Assembly: GCA_019454045.1 (NCBI GenBank)
Contig: SKCR01049656.1
Location: forward strand, 62,001-126,000
From: Zanthoxylum bungeanum
Lineage: Eukaryota; Streptophyta; Magnoliopsida; Sapindales; Rutaceae
Direction: 5' to 3'
DNA length: 64,000 bases
Translations under genes and position numbers: made by a program
Shown: positions 44,942 through 57,596 of the stretch, piece by piece
Layout of the letters: every line of letters starts with the position of its first letter
Position numbering within the stretch: the stretch's first letter is position 1
The notes under the pieces: generated by a model
Told to the model about the DNA's origin: nothing
The model's database searches: none
Seen by the model: only the letters and a program-made list of their open reading frames with translations

Positions 44942-47900
44942 CTAAAGTAACTGAACTAGCTGCTCTGTTCTTGATTGGATGCCTTTGACATATTCAGTAA
45001 GAATCCGCTGCTGGTAGGAACCTCCCTCCTGGGAACAAAAGAGAACAAGGAGAAACATCAGGTAATTACGATAAAACTGAAACTAATGTAAACACACCAG
45101 AACTCCAGAGTCAAGGGTGTGTCTTACTGTTCGGATCAGAGTTCGCTCAATTCTTTTCTTAATGACAGCATAAAATTCCTCTGGTGAAATTTCACCTTTA
45201 GCAACTGTCAAGCCATCAATCAAAAGTTTGTTCCATTCTTCCTCAGGAGCTGCAGCACATAAAATATCTTAGAGTGAGACAGATAAACAATTGTAACAAA
45301 AATGTGAAAGGTCCAAAACTAAGAATGATTTCCAGTAGAACTCCCGACGAAACAGTAGAAATGAGCTGTTGATTCCAGGCCTACAACAGCTTTAGGACAT
45401 CTAGAAGATGAAAATCAATGCATCTAAGAAACCAGACAAAGGTGAGTTCCATCTGGTACATGTTAGTACATGAATCACGTGTATTCTGATAAAATACTGG
45501 TCTTCTTTTTATTTATGTATGATTGAATTACAATTCAAACTTCGGTATGTGAATTAAAATATAATCTGAAACATGTCTAATGAGTTCAAGGAGATAAAGT
45601 TGCAAAATCACAACACCAAGAGAGAGAAGTAAATGAAAAGAAACAAACAAACAAAAGGGAACTAATTCTAGCAACCAAACATGCTAACTACATCTCCATA
45701 AACAAATTCTTCTTTGCATCAAATTTTAAAGGTATAAAGCATCAACAATGAGAACAGAGTCTAGGGAGCATTGCATGCCAGGTAACCACTACATCTATGG
45801 CCCGGAAAGCCCGATGCCAAACTTTAGTCTATCGTAGGCTATGATAGCAACAGTTTATAATTTCCGGAAAACTTGGAATTAAAACCAAACTGAGAACTTT
45901 AACAAAGGATTTTGTGTTCTCGCAGCCTGCCCTGGCAAACACCTTTAGCCATGCTAGACCTGGACACCAAGGTCTAGAATATCCATAGACACAGCCAAAA
46001 GCCCTTGATTCTGGCTTGAAAGAGAATTCAGAGTTCAGACTATCCATGGAAGTACTATCAATTTTGCAGAGTCTAAGAGCAAGAGTAAGAGCAAGAGCTA
46101 GAGTTAAGGCTGAAACAGGGGCAGAATCAGGATTGAATATTGAGGGGGTCCAAATTTGAAGCCTTTGGGCGGAGCGCAAAATCTATTTATTTTAAAATCA
46201 CAAGGAAAAAATTTGTAAAATTACAAGGAAAATAAGAAAATTAAAAAATTGGGCTGAAAACCTTCAAGTAGTTCCGCCTCTGGGTTGAAAACCAAACCAA
46301 ACAAAGCCTTTTCTCATTATGTGGAGTCGGCTAACAACTTCCTCTTTGGCAAGAAGTAGTAACATGGATCATTCATAAATATGTATACTTGCCCTTTTTC
46401 TGAAAGCATAAAAATTGGGAGATGGTATGCACCTTTGATTATGGTCTCAAGAAACTGCTCAGCCTTCAAAACTTCATTCCCTGCATTAAGAAAAATAAAA
46501 ACTAAAAAATTAAATAAAGGGGCAGATTTTATTTTATTTAAGAAAGGTATCCATAATAATGAGCTGAAGAAAGCCACAAGAAATGCGGTGATGAAAATTA
46601 GTTGAAATAGTGGGGGAAAAAAAGTAATGTACAGACATTTATCGTGTGCCTAGATGTGCATGCACTCATGTGCATATTTTCCACTTAAAACCATTGCATT
46701 ACGAATAAAATATGACGCAGAACCAAGAATCATCATGACAATACATTACTACAACTATCCTATTTTCAATATGTAGATGTCGCACTTTCCAATTTTTGAA
46801 ACCATATTTAGCCTAAATAAAGAGCCCATAAATGGAAACATATATGAACCTAAAAGGGGAAATGATAATACCTTTCTTTGCATAACTCCTCTTGGACAGA
46901 GTGATTGCAGCGTAGACTTGCAAAACCTTTTGCAACATAGCCTCAAGCCCTGGCTTATCCCCATCTTCTTTTGACTGCAAAAGATTAATAAATTTAAAAT
47001 AAGTCACTAATTATCTTAAAGATTCAAAAGAAGTAGCATCTATAATTCTTTTACAATATAAGCTTCGCTCCTACAGCTTACATGTATCACAGCAGAATCT
47101 CTGCAAGTAGGTTTTGAACAAAAATTTAATGCAACTTCAATAGTGAAAACACGAGGCAAAGCAGACATGTAATAAAAGTAACAAACATCTTTCAGTGAAG
47201 AACATTTCCCATTAAGGATACATTGAAGAAAAATTTACATTGCTGGCCACTAGACACTATAGCCACAACTGTAATATCGCAGGAGGTTCATTGAAAAGAT
47301 ATATCAAACTCACTTGTCGTAGTTGAGCACTAACTTCTGCAAGGAATCCTTCGTCTAGCTGCCCTTCTTGCTCTCTTTGTATAATTTCCTGAAAATCAAA
47401 AGAGTAAAATGAGTTGCATACATTTAATACAAATCAACGAAAAATATAATAATATTTCAAATTGCATTTGCAAAGTATATACATCTACAGTGTAGTGAAA
47501 GTGTACACCTATAATGTCAAAAAATCATCTAAGTGAACATTCTTGCTTTATTGTAAGCAGGAGGAGGATGAGTTCATTGTGATAAAGTTGAAAATGAAAG
47601 AACTGTCATCTCTATACTCTTGTTTACTTTTTCCTTTATATGCTAGACTACTGGTAAGATTCCATTTCCAAATTGGGAACAGAATCAAACTTAGCAACCA
47701 TGGTGCAAAATCATCCAATAACAAATAATGAGCTATTCTAAGAATTGCCTGAAAAGGGGAACATAAGTTGGAAATCTTCTCCATGAACCTCATTAAAGAT
47801 CTTTAACATACAATTAATCAACTTATAAATTACAAAAAATACTTACCCTCTCCATTAGTTTGAGAGCCTCGGGATCTCTTGGAGGCCAGGAAATCTCTAC

Positions 47901-49890
47901 TTCTTCATGAACTACAGGCTTAAGAATGGCCTTGAGAACATCCGTAGATGATTCTATCTTTTCCTGCAAGGGCAAAAAATATCATCAAGAAAAAGGAAAA
48001 AAAGTTTATATTTGAGAGGTAGGAGTATTTGACATAGATGAAGATCTACGGAAAATGTTATTGATCAATTGCTATTGCCAAAGAGAGAAAGGTACACGGG
48101 TCTTATGGACAACGCGATCCACTACGTTCATAACAGATGTTGCCAAGTCCTCATAATCTTTCTGCAAGAGCACAGAATTAATGCCAAAACTACAAATTAT
48201 GAAGTGGAAGAACAGAAAGAGATCACCAACAGAAACACAATAAAAAATTATAATTAACCAGTAAAAAACCATGCTTTATCATCCTCTGATTTGCAGGTAT
48301 CAGTTCTTGCTGCAAGCCGTATCCAGAAACCCTCATTGAAGGCAAGGATGTTTTCAACAACAAGCTGCTGAAGCTGTTCAAAAAATGCAAAAAAAAAAAA
48401 AAAGACAAACAAGTTTATGCAAGTATATTCACAAAGCTCAATACTGCTGATATTTTCTTTCAAGTGATAGGATCCACATTTAGCCAGAGAAAGCGGAATA
48501 ATTGCAGAAAAGATTTTCACATTTGATATATTACTACCGATTATGTACTATTGTTTAGGACAACCAAAGATTCTCAATCGGCTTTATGAAATATTTTGTC
48601 TCATGGTTTTAATTTATATGATATCTTATATACAATACTATAACCATAATCACTTTTGAGAGTAACATTTTTGACATCTCCAAGATGAAATTGATAAATC
48701 ATGTGTTTACTCTAGCATAAGTACTACCCAAACTAGCGGGCCGCTCCTACAATAGCTCTAACACTATTTAAATGTCAAATACATAATTAAGAATAATTGC
48801 CAATCCAATCTTATAGCCAAACAGGAGAACAGCAAGTCATCAAATTCAAACTTTATGTACTAATGAAATAAGGGATTCGAGGTTGCTTATAAGACGAAAA
48901 AACTAGGGAACAGACAGCAAAGCAAATTTACATACTTCTTTCGGATTTGCATCCCTGAGCATATCAATTAGCCTATCCACTTCCACAGTCTTTTTGAATG
49001 CTTCTTCAGGATCTCGACCGACTGCATATATTAAATTTCTCCTGTTTTATTAGATCCAAACACCCGAATTTACCATCAACAGCTCAATCCAGCACAAAGA
49101 GGAATCCAAATTAAAAATAAAAAAATAAACTATAACCAATCATCAGTACAAGGAGTCAAGGACGGAAACATTAATTTACACAAAACCAATAACACTTGGT
49201 AGAGAGGAAAAAAACTTGGTGTATACTTTAGAAAAAAAATGGTTTCCTTAAAACTTAGCTAAAAGACATAAAGATTCAAGCTTGTTTCTGTTATATCATA
49301 CTCATTTCGGATCAAATTTTTACACCCCAAATCCCCTTAAGTGAGTCGCAATTATCATGTTCCAACACTAATACCAAATCACCCCATCTTCAGCCTGCTC
49401 ACATAATACGTAGGTTTGGCTTTAGCAGAATTAAGATGACGGCTAAACAACAGTGAGTCTCAATATAGACTCAATGTAAGCTAATCTACAACACATTTTC
49501 ATTCGTTTTCAATCATTTAAAGTATGTTTGGGATTGAGATGCAGTGACTTTTAATATCAGAGCTAATTAAAAGTGGGTAATGAGGTATTTATCAAACACT
49601 TTAACCATTGACCACTGTGCTTTCAAAGTGATTAAAATGCATTAGCAGCATACCTCCGTTTCCACTCAATGGAAGTGGCTGAAGAAAACGACTTGAGCCT
49701 CGTGATTCTGAGAACTCCAATATGCCATCTCTTTTGAAGCACTGAACTCTGCATTACGAAAAAAAAAAGCAAAATCATATATAAATGCATCGTTTAGCTT
49801 GTGAGATTCGGAAAATCAATTAGGACTTATCGGAAGTGCCTGGTGTTTAATTGTAGTCATTGGCGCCAAGCCCGAGAATAGTGTAGCCAT
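44942..49890 (-). CDS. Predicted plastid-targeted protein, 11 exons, family not firmly recognised
   Basis: Start ATG 49890 (MATLFSGLAPMTTIKHQAL) has the Ala/Ser/Thr-rich, acid-free look of a transit peptide. Exons by splice sites: 49890 to about 49828; 49748-49654; 49021-48936; 48373-48275; 48161-48096; 47963-47847; 47388-47314; 46974-46872; 46480-46433; 45249-45128; 45028-44942 (stop). From exon 2 on the phases agree. Markers: SESRGSSRFLQPLPLSGNG; AFNEGFWIRLAARTDTCKS; VVHEEVEISWPPRDPEALKL; REQEGQLDEGFLAEV; EDGDKPGLEAMLQKVLQ; LSKRSYAKK; EEFYAVIKKRIERTLIRTEG. The product is about 320 residues, mostly helical and charged, with no catalytic motif I know. The exon 1 donor is unclear. I suspect a conserved plant chloroplast protein of unknown domain type (PRDA1-like is a weak guess only). 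Same strand as COPA, 2.4 kb apart. Confidence 0.8.
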
Positions 49891-50520
49891 GGACGAGGCT
49901 GCTGATTTATGTACGGACAATGGCTGGCGGGAGACTCGGATATTTTTATAACCGTTCAATTTTCATATCCAAAAAAATGCTTGAAGCCGATGATTTTGAG
50001 TGATGACTTGATTTTATGTATTGTTGGTAGTTTGAACAAATATTTGGGCCGTTTATTTGGATCGGCCCATAGGAAACGAAACACCGTTAGTTTATATTGG
50101 GCTTAATAACTTCGGGGCTCCAAGCAAATAATTACATCAGGTGTTTGATGTTAATTTGTCTCAGCCCCCATTTATTGATGGCAGATTATGTGATGAGCTC
50201 AGTACCGAATAATTAGAGAAGAGGTTACCTAAAATTTAAGTAATTTTTATCATACCACATTTAATATAAAATTGATACACTTTTCAATTTTTAGGTGGTC
50301 CGATAAAAAAAAAGTTCTATGATTTGTATATTTTTGATAACATACTAAACATTGAGTATATGATTGATAATTTCTCTATAATAAATTAATATTTTCAAAT
50401 TTTTATTTAATTTTTTTTTTTATAATATTAATTTGTATTAATAATGATATATTATTTTAATTTTATTAAATAAAATTGTTTTAATCATTTCAATTGATTA
50501 TAAATAAAAAAATTTATTTA
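49891..50520. promoter_or_regulatory. Upstream region of the plastid-protein gene
   Basis: Likely contains its promoter; no certain TATA box or start site was seen. From 50280 on it becomes very AT-rich (poly-T and TAAT runs to 50520). Confidence 0.4.
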
Positions 50521-52615
50521 TTTGTAAAATTCCCGCCTAGCAGGCAACAGGTTTCCCCATCACCCTAGCCTCAGCCTCATAACACATGCATATTATCACA
50601 TGCATACATACGGAAACCATATCATATTCATTCATTCCAATTATTCATATAACATATTATCGCATGTCATACATCCATACAATACATACCTCACTTGCAT
50701 ACATAAACAACATAAACATGGCCTCATGGCCTGACACGACTAACAAACACCTGCATACACATGGGCTCAAACACATACAACATAAGGACCATGGTGTTAA
50801 TGACTGCTGCTAGGTTCTCATCTCCTCCAAAGTTTATCCTCGAAAGTAGGATCCTGAACCTGTAACACAAACACTGGAGAGTGGGGGGATTTAGATCTTT
50901 TAAAAGACCTGGTGAGTGAACACTGAAAATAACGTCAATATGATATATCACATACATATATACATATACAAAAGTAATAAATAACTAAAATAATAGTAAA
51001 AACTTTAAAATAATACAAGTTTTAGAAAAATAATAAAAAATTTATTTTCGGGTCGGGTCGAGTTGCGTCCAAAAACCCATCATTCAACCCGAAAAAATCG
51101 GGTCGGATTGGATTGACCCGAAATTTAATTTTTATTTTTTGGAACCCGACCGGATCGAGTCGGCTTACCTAGGGCCAGATTGGGTCGCGAGTTGACCCGA
51201 CCCTATGAACACCCCTAGGATGGACTACTGAAGAAATTCAACGACTAAATTATTGTTGAATTTAGACATTCAACAAAGGAATTATTAATCTATCAATATA
51301 AAATATTATAACATATGAAGATCATAATAAAAGTTGGTTCAGTTACCGCTCTATGCTGACGCATCGGGGATCGACCTGTCTGGACAGGTCGCGGGGTTCG
51401 ACCTCCCCAGACAAATCATGATGGGTCGATGAGGCCATGCCCCCCAAAGGAAAACAAAATGCAAAAGCTAAGTTAACCGAAATAACTGATTTCGTGTCCT
51501 CTGGTGCAAAAAAAAAAATGCATTCTGACTTTTATTGTCACGATAATGAATATTCATTGGTGTCACGCCAATGGATATTCATTTGCGCGATAATGAGATG
51601 CTATACATATTATCACGATAATGAGACGCTGATGCAAAAAAAGCATGTTTAAAGAGTATATCTTTTGGAAGTAATTTTTGATTGCCGATATATAGGGCAC
51701 AAATTTGTTTATATTATATAACATTTTTCTTTTCCAAATTTTCAAGTAGAGATTCAAAAAAAGTGTTGTATTACATCTCTAAGAGTTTTGTTGTATCCTA
51801 TAATGAAATTTATTTGCAATCCTTACAAATATAGTGGAGACAAATATTACTTTAAAAAGATGTAACACACGCGTCAAAACTAGACTTTTCAATAAATTTC
51901 CCCAACATAGATTGCCATGTCTGTTTTCAGTTTAGGCTGGCAAAATTTGCTTGCAACAGCTTGATGGCTGGTGTCTGGAAAGAAAGTGTCCCCAACCTAT
52001 GATTAATTCAACTGTCATCTTTTAGGAAGTAAAGACTCCATTAATATAAATGCACATTTACAACCTTGTCTCCATTCATCAGCTTTATTTTAAATGAATT
52101 TAATACAATTACCAGCAAGAGAACCAACACTATCTTAAATATTTTTGTTTGCTTATCACACTAAATTTATCTCTTTGCTCTTCCTTTCATTTTCATTATT
52201 CATTACTAATAAATGTGATACCAAGTGTATTATGCTCTCATTATATGCTTTGATATATGGAGCTTTATTTCTATTTTTTTTTAAATAAATTATTTTCAGA
52301 AATAAAATATATGATTAAACAGATAATAAATTAATATTTGACTCATGTTGATCGAAATTAGATGGTAAATATTTTATTCTGCTTTTCACATTAGGTTTTG
52401 AATGCTATGATGAATACGTATGGCAGCTAGTGTTGTATTGAAATGAAGTTACAAGCCTATATGAAAAGGCAGATCTAGCTTTTGGATAAATTATAATGTT
52501 TTTTGTGTAATCCACAAAATTTGAAAAACTTATCTTACAATAATTACATTGTATAGACTAGACAGTGAATTAGATTGACAAGCTGCATGTATAGGATGTA
52601 AGCTAGCTTCATAGG
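50521..52615. other. Spacer with decayed repeats
   Basis: No gene was seen. A stretch at about 51040-51220 is full of GGGTCGG/CCCGAC words in both orientations and ends AACACCCCTAG, the same end type as the hAT-like element at 6794-7706, so it is probably another member with an unclear left end. A short palindrome CGACCTGTC/GACAGGTCG lies at 51372-51391. A 31-codon open start at 51437 (MPPKGKQNAKAK) is lysine-rich but leads nowhere. Confidence 0.45.
51545..51583. repeat. Strong short inverted repeat (hairpin)
   Basis: Arms AATGAATATTCATTGG (51545-51560) and CCAATGGATATTCATT (51568-51583) pair at 15 of 16 positions around the loop TGTCACG. Related words TCACGATAATGA occur on both sides (51538 and 51613). 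Confidence 0.75.
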
Positions 52616-52620
52616 AGTCA

Positions 52621-52740
52621 AGCTCCAACTGTGTGTTCAAAGTTTCACATTTTTTGTTACATTGTGAAATTTGAACGAAAAGCTCCAACTGTGTGTTCAA
52701 AGTTTCACATTTTTTGTTACATTGTGAAATTTGAACGAAA
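52621..52740. repeat. Perfect tandem duplication of a 60-bp unit
   Basis: Positions 52621-52680 and 52681-52740 are identical over all 60 bases, starting AGCTCCAACTGTGTGTTC. No third copy is present. Each unit also contains the inverted pair AGTTTCACATTTTTTGTTAC / ATTGTGAAATTTGAA. Confidence 0.95.
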
Positions 52741-52759
52741 AACTTAGAAATGTTAAACC

Positions 52760-52989
52760 ATAATGCTAATGCTATGATACCTAAGGTATCAAATATCATT
52801 TGAGTATTGAACATACAACTTCTACCAATAAATATGCAACTGATTTCATGTTTTAAAAAAATTCATGTTTATTGATATAATTTACATGTTTAATGCTCAA
52901 AGTTGCATGTTCAATACTCAAAATTGCATTGAACATGCAACTTTGATACCAATGGGTATGTGATACCCTTGGGTATCATAGACATGCCC
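52760..52989. mobile_element. MITE-like element with long internal self-complementarity
   Basis: Outer perfect 10-bp inverted ends are CTATGATACC (52772) and GGTATCATAG (ending 52981). Further inside, TTTGAGTATTGAACATACAAC near 52799 pairs imperfectly with AGTTGCATGTTCAATACTCA near 52902. It has no coding capacity. The TSD is not clear. Confidence 0.6.
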
Positions 52990-53128
52990 TAAACATAAAG
53001 TATGCTGATTATAATTTTACGTAATTTTAATATATATTATTATTGATGAGTGTTTTTCGTTCTAATGGTAAAATAAGAAATTCATTCCTCGAACAAATCT
53101 CTCATAAGTGTGAATTTGTTTGGTTAAT

Positions 53129-54060
53129 TGTAACACACCGCCAGAGGCAGGATGCTACCGACAAGAGACATGATTAACTCATCTCCATAAGCCTCTAAAT
53201 TTGCAAAAATCCGACATGATGTATCCTAAAACCGGACAACCTGGATCTCAGTCCAGCATCAAAACGAACCTGGAATAAACATCATATATTATAACGGACC
53301 TCAGGTCCACACCAACACATCCAAATCATCACCTAAGGGCTCCGTGCTCATATCATCTATCAACATTCAAGGGCTATGTGTCCACAACATCATAAGCAAT
53401 CAAAACATTTACTTAATACAAACGACGTGCTCAGCACGACAAACAAAACAATAAATCAAATATCCTAAACTTATAAAACTTTTCCCATGACACTTGCGAG
53501 GGTGACTGCTGCTTGGGTGATCCACGTCTCGAGCATGACTTCCAAAGCTGAAGTGGCTAAACCATCTGGTAGCCAACCTGCAAAACTAGCAAACCGGTTT
53601 AGTGTGAGTTTTAAAAACTCAGTAAATAACCATTCTCATGCAACCAATAAAACATACAGTCAAGCATACTATAAACTTTCAACATTACCAAGTTACAAAT
53701 TCAACTTTATCAACATTTAACTATCCTTTATCTATTACATATGCAAATCCTCATATCTATTTACGTATATATGTGCCAATCTAAAAGCCAAAACATCCTA
53801 AGCATGAAAAACAAAACTCGAATACCATAGAGTATATCATTTAATATCAAATTCACTTCAATCACATGAAACATGAAATCATACATATATACTTTCATAA
53901 AAAATATCTATCTTTGAAATATCATCAAATCGGAAAATTCAATAAACTCCCTTCTATTCGATTACAAACTTTCCTCAATTTACTTTAATCACGATAACCT
54001 TACAATAGCTTTACATTCAGAATTCATATGGATTTACACATACCATATCACCTTTCTCTT
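53129..54060. repeat. Fragment of an LTR related to solo LTRs A/B
   Basis: It starts TGTAACACACCGCC and follows solo LTR B (10297 on) word by word at first (CCATAAGCCTCTAA, CAACCTGGATC, GTCCAGCA), fading after about 53950. The expected TTACA end is not found. Sequence passes into a copia LTR at about 54060. Confidence 0.55.
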
Positions 54061-56367
54061 ATAATTTTCCGATTTCAATAATTTTCCTTGGGTAATTAAA
54101 ATAGACTAATTTATTTTAATAACTCAATACTTAAAAATTGAAATTTTACCAAAAAAATCAGATTTTTCATTAATTACCGATTATCCCTTAAACTTTGTAT
54201 TTTTATCATTTTAGTTATAAATTGTCAAATACAATTTTAATTGATTCCAAATCAATCCCAAAATGATTTATTCATGTCTTATACATGAAAATACAATTTG
54301 CAACTCAAGAAAACAGATTTCCCTCATATTGTCGAGAGGTCCCCCAAACTTTCAAGAATTTGTAATTTGGTCATTTTAGTTCAAAACATGTCAAGATCAA
54401 ATCGAATAATTCCCAAATTTAATATACATCATATATACATCAAATTACATCACATATATGAAATGTCCCAAATTTGGAGTGAGTTATAAACCCTAATTTT
54501 ATAATTTCCATAAATTGATAAATTAACACTAAATTAATTAAATTCAACACTTTAATTTAATTCTTACCATACCAAACAAGTCTCACCATCATGAAACAAC
54601 TCAAGAATAATTCTAGGTCATTTATGAGTGGCTAAGTAACTCTAGAATGACAACTCACCATCAAATGGCAAAAAGAATACAAATAAACTAATTTTATGCA
54701 TTCTTTATACATATACATGCTTCCATCTTTCTATCAAGTTCCCAACCATCAAAATACATACGCAAAAGAGTAGAGAAAAATCCAAGTTACACATATTGAA
54801 GCCTAGAGTCTTAGAAACATTTTTCATGAAGAATAAAGTAAGAAAAACTTACAAAATTCCAAAGTTTCCAAGCTTTCCTTTTCTTTCTTTATCTTTTCCT
54901 CTCAACTCACTTTGTATTTTGATTTTAGGGTTCTTGTATTATGAAACAAAAAATGAAAACAAGGCCTTTTATATTTTCCATCAAGTGGCCGAAACTTCTA
55001 GGTAGAAAATATCAAGGATTTTCCAATTTTTTTATTTCATAAATTAATGTTGGAAAATGATTTAATTAAAAATGTTGTATTTATCCATTAAATACCACAC
55101 TTGTAGTAATTAAATCAAGCCATTTATACCAATTAAAAATGGCCATTCCAACCAATTAAAATAAGCCATTTATCTTACTTTAATAAAGTAAAAAGATATT
55201 TATTATTTAATTAATTTAATTATTTAACATTTAAATAATCAAATAATTAAATACAAATATCTTAAATATATGTATTATATTTACATTAAATAATCAAAAT
55301 ACATATATTAATAATAAATATCAAATATCACAATTTGACATTTAACAAATGGTCGAAAGATCCCAAACGCATGTATTATCGTTCAGTATTATTTATAAAA
55401 GTTTTCATAGTGCCTTACAAGTATATTTCATTAGTGAGACTCTTTAGGTTCAGGCATATCCGTCACAAAATCTAATTTCGTGTTTATAATCTACCCACCC
55501 GTAAATTATGACGAACACGGATAAACTCTCTGAACCATGTCGAGGTCACTGCATACGTATAATCATTCTGTCACAGGTATTCGGATTATCCCAGAGATAT
55601 AGATATAAACATCAAATCTCTATAGGTATAATCTCGTCGACGATTCTATTAGCAATCTCTTAATAACACTTAGAACTCATTTCTACAGTGCACCACAGAC
55701 CCATGAATTTAACAGATTATTAATTCCATAATGGATACATATGCTCTGTACACAGAACTGACGGATCTTATCTTGATACGCACGGGATATCCTGAGGATC
55801 AGTCCACACCCAACGAACATACGGAGGTCTGATTTTAATAGATCGGTGACGTGACTGTCATCAAAGTTTGGATGATACCTCATACATCCACAGTGGTACC
55901 TCAAGTCGAAAGATCACTATGCTCACTCAACCCGAGAAGATTCTTATTGACGTTGGTGTATCATCTATTAAGAATCTTCGGTGAGTCGTTCAGTGTTTAT
56001 CCGATATAAATACCTACGTGTCTATACGAGTCTCCCAAGGCTCATGGTTCATTGAGAAACCATTGGAATCTAATATTCCAATACACAACACATACTGGTC
56101 TCAACAAGTTTACTTACTGACCAAGTAATTGTAAACCTTGACCAAGAACAGTTAAAGAATGAGACTGTTATGATACTTCTCAATGTCAGTTGCGACGCTT
56201 TTGCAACTGTATCATAACCAATCACTCTATGGTCATTTACGTCTTTACCATATAATAAAATAATTCATATTATAGAAATTGTTTATTTTATCCATTAATA
56301 AAATATTTACAAGAGAATTTACAGGAAAATACATAAGAAATTGGCGCTCAGAGCACCAACTCTAACA
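54061..56367 (-). repeat. Copia LTR fragment of the Copia-3 family
   Basis: It aligns with 60172-62564 by eye, with clear blocks at TTTTCCGATTTCA, CAAACGCATGTATT, CACCCGTAAATTATGACGA, TCCACACCCAACGAAC and GCTCAGAGCACCAA. It ends CTCTAACA at 56367. The first ~58 bases of the LTR are missing at the left junction. No primer site or purine tract adjoins it, so it is a solo or truncated LTR. Confidence 0.65.
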
Positions 56368-56393
56368 CCTGAAGATGTCCCCGAGGTCCCTAC

Positions 56394-57013
56394 TGATATG
56401 ATACATGGAGCATCAAGAAAACAAGCCTCGGAGTATGGATCCAAGCATCCAAGGATGAAGCCTAATAATCCATTCAAGTTATTTGGCAATGAATGGGTCA
56501 AAAATATACAAGCGAATGCCTCCTAGAGGGGGTTAATGATATTGTTTATTTTAGAGTGGGCCAATTGTTAGGGGCCCGAGATTTTATTTGTAATAAGGAT
56601 TATTACCTAGGGTTATTTCTGGTTTTTTAACATATTACAATTAGGGTTTCCATTGTACTATTTAAACAAGCTTTTCATTAATAAAATGGATGAATGTTTT
56701 AACCCAAAAAAATTAATATTGCCATTAGGCACTTTAGTGGTGAGGCAGTAGATGACTAACCATGGAAGAGTGGATTCTCTTCAAAACTTATCAAAGGAGG
56801 TTGTTTTCCTTTGTGGCGTTTCAAGCAACTAGGGGTTCGTGAGGCTTTGTTCTTCATGAGTTTTTAATATTCAAACCTCGTTGTGCTTTCCTGGGCGCTC
56901 ATAACAATCTTTTTTGGGTTTCACGGGTTTTTTTCCCGTGAGGTTCACATGAGTTGCGTGGATAATAATATTTTGTGGGTTTGCTTGGCTTTGCTCCAGA
57001 CAGGTTTTCATCA
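56394..57013 (+). repeat. 5' LTR of the compact element
   Basis: 620 bp. It carries ACTATTTAAACAAGC as a possible TATA region (about 56660) and is near-identical to 57597-58267 apart from small indels. Confidence 0.85.
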
Positions 57014-57030
57014 GTTGGTATTCAGAGCTT
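57014..57030 (+). other. Primer-binding site of the compact element
   Basis: TTGGTATTCAGAGCTTTGG follows the LTR end. It is the tRNA-Met-type site with one inserted T. Confidence 0.7.
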
Positions 57031-57109
57031 TGGTTGCAGAGCATGTTATATCTTATCGTTTGTGTCTTTTTAATTTTTTTTCTTTCTTTCTCTTTTTATG
57101 ATTTTTTTT

Positions 57110-57390
57110 TCTTTTCTTTGAGTCTTATTTCTGTTAATTTTTTTCTTTTATTTGAGTCATGTTTCTGTTAATTTTTTTCTTTTCTTTGAGTTCTGTTTCT
57201 GTTAATTTTTTTTCTTTTCTTTGAGTCATGTTTCTGTTAATTTTTTTTCTTTTCTTTGAGTCATGTTTCTGTTAATTTTTTTCTTTTCTTTGAGTCATGT
57301 TTCTGTTAATTTTTTTTCTTTTATTGAGTCCTGTTTCTGTTATTTTTTTTCTTTGAGTCCTGTTTCTGTTAATTTTTTTTCTATTTTTTT
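57110..57390 (+). repeat. T-rich minisatellite inside the compact element
   Basis: About eight copies of a 34-40-bp unit built on TTTGAGTCATGTTTCTGTTA followed by a T run and CTTT. Units differ by T-run length and CAT/CCT changes. Confidence 0.85.
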
Positions 57391-57596
57391 CTTGTGTCAT
57401 CCTGTATGTGTTGGATTCGAAAATTTCAAAAAAAAAAAGAAAAAAAAAACGTGGGCTGTGGAAAAAAAAAAGACAAATCCTACGCCACAAAAAAAGCAAC
57501 AGAAAGACAAATCAGATTTGGTTAGAGATAAAGTGTTTGGACATTACAGATTGACCTTAAAGATTCGAGGACGAATCTTTTTAAAGAATGGGAGAA

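Noticed and set aside
51437..51652. Lys-rich MPPKGKQNAKAK frame as a small gene
   Set aside because: After about 30 codons it enters the hairpin repeat; no splice site or homology visible.
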